DNA of 5,237 bases from Endozoicomonadaceae bacterium. Lineage in GTDB: Bacteria > Pseudomonadota > Gammaproteobacteria > Pseudomonadales > Endozoicomonadaceae. The notes beneath the pieces were generated by a model. It worked only from the letters and a program-made list of their open reading frames with translations. It was not told where the DNA came from and ran no database searches. The stretch's first letter is position 1, and each line of letters opens with the position of its first letter. Both the position numbers and the translations under genes were made by a program. The DNA lies in NCBI GenBank assembly GCA_023146365.1, contig JAGLCE010000170.1, forward strand, positions 1-5,237, written 5' to 3'. Positions 1 through 4,344 of this stretch are shown piece after piece.

Positions 1-28
1 ATCAGGCGAGACCCAACAGTTATGGAGA

Positions 29-1351
29 TCACAGTGTTTCTGGATATTTTGCTTTTAATAATTGAGCTTCGATGCCTAAAGTGTGTAATTTTACATTTTT
101 GAATATAGCTTCAGGCGTCAATATACTGTGAGATGCTTCGCTACTATCCTCTATGCTTGGAAAGTAAATGTGACAAATATAATTCATTATTGTTTCTGAA
201 TCATAAGGCGAATTCAGTATGTTTGCAAATAAATTCATCAGGTTTTTGTAACGTTTTGCAGCTATATAAGCAATAAGTTTACTCTCGTTTATTTGTATGC
301 TTAATTGCGTCTCTGAGGTATCATATTCTGCATCAAATACTTCGATAATGTCAAAACAATTATGACGAATAAATCGATCTAGTCCATAAAATGAATGAAT
401 AAATCCTGCGTTGACTGTTGATGGAGAACAATTTAATGATTTATCATAAAAGCAACATAATTCGTCATAGAAGTCTGTATTTGTCTGAGATACTTCATCA
501 CACGTTTTTATAATAGATTGGTTATCTATATAAAAACATGACATGCTTTTCACGTATAAGTCCCTTGTATCAAGTCGTGTATCTACTTTTGTGTATTTAA
601 TCGCGTCTTTCAATGTATCGTGATTGATTTTGGCCGCAGTAAAATATTCTATGGCTTTATTAGTAAATATAAGAGGCCGCTCATAGTCGAAAGAGGAATC
701 CTGAGCCGTAATAGCAATAATTTTGATATCTGTACTTTTTTCTCTCTTTTTTGACACATCGAAGATAAAGCTAGACATAAAATCATCGATACTTGGAAGT
801 ACTAATTCGTTCGATTCCATTTGGCTAAGAATAGATGGTGTCGCAGGGATAATTGCATCTGTCATTCTGTCACTATTCGAGATCTTTTTCTTAACGTTTG
901 ACTCGGAGGTTTGTTCTTTTGTTATTTCGGTTAATGACGCTGGCAAGGAAGCTTGGAATTCAGACTTATGCATTCCAATTCTTTCCCCAGATTCACTCTT
1001 ATAATATTTTAATGTGCTTTGAGTATTAAATAGCGTCTCTGTGCTGGATGCAGGTTGGAGAGCTTCTGTTGTTGTCTCATCAGTGGGCACGGTTTGTGTT
1101 ACTGATATCTGAGAGCAACCTCTTTTTGTAAGCTCCATATTTGATATTTCCATCATCTGCATACATTGCAAATATATTTGTTCGTTGGAAAGCTGACTTA
1201 GCACATTGCGCAGGCCTTCATTGAGAGCATTTATTTTATATAATGATGTATTAGATTCTAGTTCTAATGAATCGGGGGTGTTACTAATCTCTGTACTGAT
1301 TGGCAAAGATTTTGGATGATCTGGATGAGTCGTTGAATAAGTTATGTTCAT
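29..1351 (-). CDS. Hypothetical 440-residue protein, possible host-directed factor
   Basis: This is an intact reading frame from ATG (1349-1351) to TGA (29-31). I do not recognise a family. The first ~190 residues are rich in Ser, Thr, Pro, Asn and Gln and look disordered. Residues ~195-440 look more folded, with alternating hydrophobic residues, several aromatic and Cys residues (for example ELCCFYDKSLNC) and helical stretches such as ESKLIAYIAAKRYKNL. There is no signal peptide and no membrane segment. The only ribosome-binding candidate is AAGGA at 1365-1369, a long 13 nt from the ATG, so translation may be weak. The gene is transcribed divergently from the IAP-like gene across a ~490-bp gap. 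A Ser/Thr-rich N terminus without a Sec signal is common in type III secreted effectors, and the neighbourhood is host-like, so an effector role is a reasonable guess, but only a guess. That it is a real gene is well supported by its length and single frame. Confidence 0.8.
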   Translation of the reverse strand: MNITYSTTHPDHPKSLPISTEISNTPDSLELESNTSLYKINALNEGLRNVLSQLSNEQIYLQCMQMMEISNMELTKRGCSQISVTQTVPTDETTTEALQPASSTETLFNTQSTLKYYKSESGERIGMHKSEFQASLPASLTEITKEQTSESNVKKKISNSDRMTDAIIPATPSILSQMESNELVLPSIDDFMSSFIFDVSKKREKSTDIKIIAITAQDSSFDYERPLIFTNKAIEYFTAAKINHDTLKDAIKYTKVDTRLDTRDLYVKSMSCFYIDNQSIIKTCDEVSQTNTDFYDELCCFYDKSLNCSPSTVNAGFIHSFYGLDRFIRHNCFDIIEVFDAEYDTSETQLSIQINESKLIAYIAAKRYKNLMNLFANILNSPYDSETIMNYICHIYFPSIEDSSEASHSILTPEAIFKNVKLHTLGIEAQLLKAKYPETL

Positions 1352-1364
1352 GTTTATTCTTTAT

Positions 1365-1369
1365 TCCTT
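1365..1369 (-). promoter_or_regulatory. Candidate ribosome-binding site of the 440-residue gene
   Basis: On the minus strand this reads AAGGA, 13 nt before the ATG at 1351. The spacing is longer than the usual 5-9 nt, so the site is only a candidate. No better purine-rich element lies closer to the start. Confidence 0.35.
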
Positions 1370-1470
1370 GCTTGTAGGTGAATGATATTGTCAGTCGTTG
1401 AATTATTATTACATATAAAATATCAGTAGATTGTATTGATTCTTTTATTAGCAAAAACGCCAACGCGCTT

Positions 1471-1595
1471 GACGTTGTTTTGGACATCGCAGAGACGAAA
1501 AAGTTTCCATCGAGTTTGATGTGGTAGTGTTCACAACAAATGGAGTGTTCGTGGTAGACGTTTTTTCGCAGTTAGGCGTCCCAAAAAAGATATGA
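1471..1595 (+). pseudogene. Possible transposase/integrase remnant (very degraded)
   Basis: One frame reads DVVLDIAETKKF (1471-1506). After a frame change it continues as FDVVVFTTNG and then VFSQLGVPKKI up to TGA (1593-1595). A third frame follows at once with NNGPQ. The first part resembles the start of IS110-type DEDD transposases (xxxDIAKxKFDV). The second resembles the GVPKxI-SDNGPQ strand-loop of rve/DDE integrases, bacterial or retrotransposon. The two readings compete, both need frameshifts, and neither extends far. It has no start codon or ribosome-binding site. I call it only as a possible scrap of a mobile element. Confidence 0.22.
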
Positions 1596-1738
1596 ATAAT
1601 GGTCCTCAAGCACCACTTTTAACGGAAGTCATTTACGACTATTTTTATTATGTCACGACTGAACGCCTTACGCTGTGGCAAGCCCACAAAAGCGACGTAC
1701 GGTGGTACTATTATTATTTTTACTTTTTAAATAAATAA
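1592..1738 (+). CDS. Small 48-residue open frame, doubtful
   Basis: An ATG at 1592 opens a 48-codon frame ending at TAA 1736-1738. It begins MNNGPQAPLLTEV and ends in a Tyr/Phe-rich tail produced by AT-rich DNA. There is no Shine-Dalgarno sequence before the ATG, and the same frame is open upstream to about 1521 without another start. It is probably not a gene. The NNGPQ at its start may instead be the continuation of the mobile-element scrap just upstream. Confidence 0.15.
   Translation: MNNGPQAPLLTEVIYDYFYYVTTERLTLWQAHKSDVRWYYYYFYFLNK
1671..1694. repeat. Small bulged hairpin
   Basis: CGCT (1671-1674) pairs with AGCG (1691-1694) and GTGG (1675-1678) pairs with CCAC (1684-1687). The loop is CAAGC and three A residues are unpaired. 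It is the most GC-rich structure in the gap and is not followed by a T run, so it is not a terminator. A REP-like or regulatory palindrome is possible, but no second copy is seen in this window. Confidence 0.3.
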
Positions 1739-1789
1739 TTTGAACCTTTGATGTGAATCAGAGTCATACATCACACAGGTAAATTATTT

Positions 1790-1802
1790 ACGCTTATAGC
1801 GT
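1790..1802. promoter_or_regulatory. Palindrome upstream of the IAP-like gene (operator-like)
   Basis: ACGCT-TAT-AGCGT is a perfect 5-bp inverted repeat with a 3-nt centre, 43 nt before the ATG at 1846. A related half (AAGCGTTA) recurs at 1832-1839, just before the start codon. The position suits a regulator-binding site, but the arms are short and no regulator can be named. No Shine-Dalgarno sequence is evident before 1846. Confidence 0.25.
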
Positions 1803-1845
1803 TGCCTTTTATTCATTTAACTTACAAAGCAAAGCGTTATTTATC

Positions 1846-2409
1846 ATGAATACAATAAATTCGAACCCATCACTACCCTGTCAAGTGCGCAGTAGTACAG
1901 GCCATCCATGCTCATTTATGCATAATAACAACGCAGTTAGGATGTCATCACTACTTCGACACAAGAGTAATAAAGATAATGCCTTCAAGCCCACTCAATG
2001 CAACGATATAATGCGAATATCAAATAGTGGTTGCTTTATTACTGATGGCCCTCAAGACATGCACTGCAGTATATGTCACAAAACGGTTAAACGAGCAGAT
2101 GTTGCACGAAAAATAGCGCAACCGGGTTCAAATATCCCAGAATTGCATCATGATGGCTGTAGCCCTAGTGGTTATGTCATTAAAGACACGCCAAGGCAGG
2201 AAGACAACAGTGCCAAGCCAAAACACTCAGAGTATGCGTCTCTTGACCGTAGAAAGAATAGCCTCGATAACTGGTGTGATGAGTATCGTCCATCGTCTGA
2301 GATAATGGCCAAGGCAGGTTTTGCATATCTTGAGAGTTGTGAGACCGTTAGCTGTTTTTTTTTGCGATTATGGGGTAGATCAGTGGTTCTTCGACTCAAA
2401 CCCTTATGA
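1846..2409 (+). CDS. IAP-like protein, segment 1 (BIR-like domain plus first half of BIR-A)
   Basis: An ATG at 1846 opens a 187-codon frame ending at TGA 2407-2409. Residues ~1-55 are unassigned and rich in Asn and Ser. Residues 56-111 form a degenerate BIR-like domain with a CSIC pair (Cys74, Cys77) and HHDGC (His101/102, Cys105). A linker follows, then the first half of a standard BIR from about residue 136, with MAKAGFAYLES and VSCFF. The frame then slips at the T9 run, so the last 15 residues (173-187) are out-of-frame junk. Dropping one T restores CFFC and the remainder of the BIR in the next frame. No ribosome-binding site is obvious before the ATG. As annotated, the product would be a truncated protein with at most one complete BIR-like fold. 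Confidence 0.6.
   Translation: MNTINSNPSLPCQVRSSTGHPCSFMHNNNAVRMSSLLRHKSNKDNAFKPTQCNDIMRISNSGCFITDGPQDMHCSICHKTVKRADVARKIAQPGSNIPELHHDGCSPSGYVIKDTPRQEDNSAKPKHSEYASLDRRKNSLDNWCDEYRPSSEIMAKAGFAYLESCETVSCFFLRLWGRSVVLRLKPL
2011..2178 (+). other. Degenerate BIR-like domain (domain 0)
   Basis: Segment 1 residues 56-111 read MRISNSGCFITDG, then QDMHCSICHKTVKR, then ELHHDGC. This follows the BIR layout of AxxGFxxxGxxDxVxCxxCxxxV...H...C and resembles XIAP BIR1 (VRCFSCHAAVDRW). It lacks the Trp and the DxP motif, and the His-Cys spacing is 3 rather than 6. The call rests on the CxxC and the preceding pattern. Confidence 0.4.
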
Positions 2410-2446
2410 TATTCATTTTAAAATATCACCTTCCTGTCCCTACGTT
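2251..2446 (+). other. BIR domain A (split by the frameshift)
   Basis: Across the T9 run the domain is complete: RKNSLDNW, MAKAGFAYL, CFFC, W, DSNPYDIH, SPSCPYV. The spacing C-x2-C-x16-H-x6-C is exactly that of the BIR family, so all four zinc ligands are present. That the correct spacing appears only when one T is removed is strong evidence that T9 is a lesion or slippage site. Confidence 0.85.
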
Positions 2447-3337
2447 AAAAGTCGAGAATTTCATGCCGCAAAACAGAGCTATGATACGAGCAAGAGAGTG
2501 AGTACAAAACAACATTTACCGCCCCCATCATCGCCCCTTCGCAGAGAAAAACACTCTGTGCAGAAAGACCAATCCCGTGAGACCGTTACCATACTGAGAG
2601 CACGTTGTATGAAGTACCTCTCTGTCGACAATAGAACTCTCAGTTTCTATAACTGGCCTCCTGATCTTAAAACGCCTAAGGTGATGGCGAGGGCAGGCTT
2701 CGTGTATAGCGGCGATAAGGATAATGTTTACTGTTATGTGGAAGGTCATAAGCTATTTAACTGGGGATTAGATGATAACCCTTTTGAAACGCATGCCAAG
2801 TACTACGGAGACTGCCCCTGTGTTAAAAGTAACACGTTTCAAAATGAATGGAAAATCGATCAACAAGATAGAAAAACCACAGAAGAAAAAAAGACTTCCA
2901 TAGCCAGCGGTGGTATAGCGACTCAACAACAGAGCTCGCAATATAGAGACAATACTACACCCCCTATAGCGCAAGAGAATATAGATATCACCACATATAC
3001 ATATCATAATAATGACTTCGGTGCTACTCAGAGCAGTGTTCACAACACGCAAAGACAGACAGAAAACAGTGCCAATCCCAAAGATGTAAAGCCAACATCT
3101 GCGGACGCTAGAGAGAATAGCTTTTTTAAACTTTCTCACTGGAGTACGGGCTCTTATCCACCGATTGAGCTAATGGCCAACTCAGGTTTTGCATATTTTG
3201 AAACAGGAACAATGAGAACGAAACAACCTTCACCGTCCCCCCTGCCCTCAATGGGCGGAGAGCCATCAAAGAGCAAAGAACCAGAGCCATCAAGGAGCAA
3301 AGTGCCAGAGCTATCATCAATGCACTATCCAGAGTAA
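2321..3337 (+). CDS. IAP-like protein, segment 2 (end of BIR-A, BIR-B, truncated BIR-A')
   Basis: This frame is open from 2321, but its first 12 codons are a shadow of segment 1. Genuine sequence begins at the T9 run (CDYGVDQW onward). It holds the C-terminal half of BIR-A, a Gln/Ser-rich linker, complete BIR-B (residues 105-168: MARAGFVYSG, CYVEGHKLFNW, H158, C165), a second linker, and the first third of BIR-A' (ELMANSGFAYFETG). It then passes into a Pro/Ser/Lys repeat and stops at TAA 3335-3337. The best independent start is ATG 2609, with GAGAG at 2596-2600, 8 nt upstream. It would give a protein beginning MKYLSVDNRTLSF, exactly at the edge of BIR-B. Otherwise expression depends on a -1 slip at T9. 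The following segment continues in the same frame beyond the TAA. Confidence 0.6.
   Translation: MHILRVVRPLAVFFCDYGVDQWFFDSNPYDIHFKISPSCPYVKSREFHAAKQSYDTSKRVSTKQHLPPPSSPLRREKHSVQKDQSRETVTILRARCMKYLSVDNRTLSFYNWPPDLKTPKVMARAGFVYSGDKDNVYCYVEGHKLFNWGLDDNPFETHAKYYGDCPCVKSNTFQNEWKIDQQDRKTTEEKKTSIASGGIATQQQSSQYRDNTTPPIAQENIDITTYTYHNNDFGATQSSVHNTQRQTENSANPKDVKPTSADARENSFFKLSHWSTGSYPPIELMANSGFAYFETGTMRTKQPSPSPLPSMGGEPSKSKEPEPSRSKVPELSSMHYPE
2355..2363 (+). repeat. T9 homopolymer, frameshift or slippage site
   Basis: Nine T residues interrupt BIR-A. Eight would give the in-frame CFFC motif. Runs of nine A or T are well-known sites of polymerase slippage, so a fraction of transcripts could carry the correct frame. 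A sequencing error is also possible. Confidence 0.85.
2633..2824 (+). other. BIR domain B (second zinc Cys replaced by Glu)
   Basis: The domain starts at RTLSFYNWP and continues through MARAGFVYSG, CYVEGHKLFNW, DDNPFETHAKYY and GDCPCV. Cys138, His158 and Cys165 (numbered from 2321) match zinc ligands, with H-x6-C kept. The expected second Cys is Glu141. The groove Trp148 is kept. Confidence 0.85.
3110..3208 (+). other. BIR domain A' (truncated)
   Basis: RENSFFKLSHW, then ELMANSGFAYFETG, parallels the first third of BIR-A, including matching codons in ATGGCCAA.TCAGG around 3173. The zinc-binding half is missing and is replaced by a Pro/Ser/Lys repeat. It cannot fold as a BIR. Confidence 0.7.
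3260..3307 (+). repeat. 24-bp tandem repeat, two copies plus a partial third
   Basis: The units at 3260-3283 and 3284-3307 encode EPSKSKEP and EPSRSKVP. A third partial copy (GAGCTATCA) follows. The unit is in frame, so copy number would change linker length only. It occupies the place of the lost half of BIR-A'. Confidence 0.8.
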
Positions 3338-4033
3338 ATTATCATCGCCTCCAGAATAAATAGTTTTCATCAACCACACGCATCATGGCCTTCCTATCTT
3401 GTTCAAACACCCGATGATCTAGCTAAAGCAGGCTTCTTGTATCGCAGCAACAAGGATGAGGTTATATGTTTTGCTGAAGGTCATAGGCTAGAGGATTGGA
3501 AACCAAATGATAACCCTTTTCAAGAGCATGCCAAATTCTTTCAAAACTGCTGCTATGTTGTCAGCAGGGTGTTTCAGCGTAATAGGGAACTCAACCAACA
3601 GAATAGAGAAACTACTGGAGAAATTACTACTCAAAAAACTACTCAACATACCAAAGATGAAGCGAGCTTTCTAACGAGCAGTGTCGCGCGTCAAGTGAAA
3701 GAGAGCATGAACTATGACGACGATCAGCTGCTAAACATGATGAATTCCTACAGGGTGACGTTCAAGAAATCACCCAGTGCAGACGAGCTTATAGACTTTA
3801 TATTGAAAGACCCTTCACCTCCAAAGCCAGAGCCAGAGCCAGAGCCAAAGCCAAAGCCAAAGCCAAAGCCAAAGCCAAAAATTGAGACTAATTGTGTAAT
3901 TTGTATGGATGAGAATACAACACTGTTAATATTTAGTCCTTGTATGCATATTAATACCTGTAATCCATGTTATAATCGGCTTTCTTTGGTGACTCCTACT
4001 TTAGATCCAGGTTTACTTAATGATCATTCTTAA
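3338..4033 (+). CDS. IAP-like protein, segment 3 (BIR-B', UBA-like, first half of RING)
   Basis: This segment is in the same frame as segment 2 and is separated from it only by the TAA at 3335-3337. A complete BIR starts at 3353 (RINSF...WPSYL...DDLAKAGFLY) and continues CFAEGHRLEDW, EHAKFFQNC. There is no ATG, GTG or TTG before the BIR core. The first candidate, TTG 3437, lies inside the BIR, so this piece probably cannot start a correct protein by itself. Counting residues from TTG 3437: BIR zinc ligands Cys11, His31, Cys38, with Glu14 where Cys is expected; UBA-like helices ~83-125; (Glu/Lys-Pro)9 at 130-147; RING start Cys153, Cys156, Cys169, His171, Cys175, Cys178. The frame ends at TAA 4031-4033 before the last two RING cysteines. 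WKPNDNPFQEHAKF is close to the peptide-groove region of XIAP BIR3. Confidence 0.65.
   Translation: MIIASRINSFHQPHASWPSYLVQTPDDLAKAGFLYRSNKDEVICFAEGHRLEDWKPNDNPFQEHAKFFQNCCYVVSRVFQRNRELNQQNRETTGEITTQKTTQHTKDEASFLTSSVARQVKESMNYDDDQLLNMMNSYRVTFKKSPSADELIDFILKDPSPPKPEPEPEPKPKPKPKPKPKIETNCVICMDENTTLLIFSPCMHINTCNPCYNRLSLVTPTLDPGLLNDHS
3353..3562 (+). other. BIR domain B' (second zinc Cys replaced by Glu)
   Basis: RINSFHQPHASWP, DDLAKAGFLYRS, DEVICFAEGHRLEDW, DNPFQEHAKFFQNCCYV. It has the full BIR length and order, begins only 15 nt after the in-frame TAA, and shares with BIR-B the Glu-Gly-His at the second ligand. It is the BIR most similar to XIAP BIR3. Confidence 0.85.
3683..3811 (+). other. UBA-like helical segment
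   Basis: VARQVKESMNYDDDQLLNMM, a loop, then SADELIDFILKDPS. This has the size and pattern of the UBA domain that lies between the last BIR and the RING in cIAP1/2 and XIAP (VxxAxxMGFxxxxVxxxI...TVxxLVxxLL). The MGF loop reads MNY here. In IAPs it binds ubiquitin chains. The position supports the call; the sequence match is modest. Confidence 0.5.
3824..3880 (+). repeat. Hexanucleotide repeat encoding (Glu/Lys-Pro)9
   Basis: Nine RAGCCA units plus a final Lys codon encode alternating Lys/Glu and Pro between the UBA-like segment and the RING. Such sequences form stiff, extended spacers, as in TonB. Slipped-strand change would keep the frame. Confidence 0.9.
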
Positions 4034-4148
4034 TGAGCTTCCTAATAACATGTCTAAGAAGAGCTTTCTTAATAATCTTCTTGAACCTTCGCGCTTGTGC
4101 CCTGAGTGCCGTAGCCCTATTGTAAACACAAGCACACAAGAATTCACT
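3893..4148 (+). other. RING finger, IAP type, split by a frame change
   Basis: CVICMDENTT, FSPCMHINTCNPC (segment 3) and CPECR (segment 4) supply C-x2-C-x12-C-x-H-x3-C-x2-C...C-x2-C, the C3HC4 set. The first six ligands are in one frame and the last two in another. The MD after the second Cys and the PCxH are typical of IAP RINGs. Confidence 0.75.
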
Positions 4149-4151
4149 TGA
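4005..4151 (+). pseudogene. IAP-like protein, segment 4 (end of RING and C terminus)
   Basis: In the third forward frame, open from 4005 to TGA 4149-4151, the sequence reads LCPECRSPIV and ends NTSTQEFT. This matches the CPxCRxxI and the conserved near-terminal Phe of IAP RING fingers, where that tail supports RING dimerisation and E3 activity. It completes the zinc-ligand set begun in segment 3. The gap between Cys at 3968-3970 and Cys at 4098-4100 is 127 nt, against about 18 nt (six residues) in typical IAP RINGs. An insertion of about 109 nt would explain both the long loop and the frame change. It is too short to have been expressed independently. Confidence 0.6.
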
Positions 4152-4308
4152 AACGTCAGCATAACTCAACTTAGCCAATCCTGTTTTGGTAATACCTAAA
4201 TTCTGCAAAGGGTAACACTAGAAAGAATAAAAAGGTAAACTACTTCAATGAGTTAACGGCAATTAACAATCAAAAGCACAGTAAATCATGTAATCTTCTT
4301 GAAAGTAA
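4152..4308. other. Gap between IAP-like gene and transposase relic
   Basis: I see no intact gene here. On the minus strand, 4140-4217 could encode LQNLGITKTGLAKLSYADV, which faintly recalls the C terminus of the 440-residue protein (LHTLGIEAQLLKAKY). On the plus strand near 4280-4308, CNLLES may be decayed transposase N-terminal sequence, one base out of frame. No terminator or promoter is clear. Confidence 0.3.
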
Positions 4309-4344
4309 GCCTGTTTAAAATATCATTGTCAACTTTATGCTTAT

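Larger units (their letters stand above)
1352..1845. other. Divergent intergenic region with mobile-element-like scraps
   Basis: This ~490-bp gap separates two divergent genes. It must hold the promoters of both, but I see no convincing -35/-10 pair. It contains short coding-like fragments on the plus strand (1471-1595 and 1592-1738), a small hairpin (1671-1694) and a 13-nt palindrome (1790-1802) close to the start of the IAP-like gene. The stretch 1703-1740 is very AT-rich. Overall it reads as decayed DNA with regulatory edges rather than an intact gene. Confidence 0.5.
1846..4151 (+). pseudogene. IAP-like BIR/UBA/RING gene, interrupted three times
   Basis: Read across three lesions, this locus encodes about 768 residues with the order found in animal inhibitor-of-apoptosis proteins: BIR domains, UBA-like segment, C-terminal RING. 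The lesions are one extra T in T9 (2355-2363), TAA at 3335-3337, and a frame change near 4005-4033. The last two cysteines of the RING and an IAP-like C-terminal tail are found only in a third frame, ending at TGA 4149-4151. Known IAPs use BIRs to bind caspases or N-terminal IAP-binding motifs and the RING as an E3 ubiquitin ligase; if made here, the product would be expected to act inside a host cell. The long conserved stretches in each frame argue that it was one gene until recently. Decay, expression as separate fragments, and slippage-rescued expression are all possible. Origin by transfer from an animal is inferred from the architecture. Confidence 0.75.

Noticed and set aside
723..1004. 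Plus-strand 93-codon hydrophobic frame inside the 440-residue gene
   Set aside because: It is the antisense shadow of the intact gene, with no ribosome-binding site and a membrane-like composition caused by the complementary codons.
1284..1487. Minus-strand 67-codon frame overlapping the start of the 440-residue gene
   Set aside because: It overlaps the supported gene in another frame, shows no motif and has no convincing start.
1755..1775. CRP-like site TGTGA...TCACA upstream of the IAP-like gene
   Set aside because: The half-sites are 14 nt apart rather than the 6 nt required, so it does not fit a CRP operator.
2768..3139. Minus-strand 123-codon Cys/Leu-rich frame
   Set aside because: It is antisense to BIR-B and its linker, which show clear family motifs on the plus strand.
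3979..4096. Eukaryotic intron or GCTT target-site duplication inside the RING
   Set aside because: No GT...AG boundaries that restore the frame, and excising between the GCTT copies removes 114 nt, which does not repair the frame.
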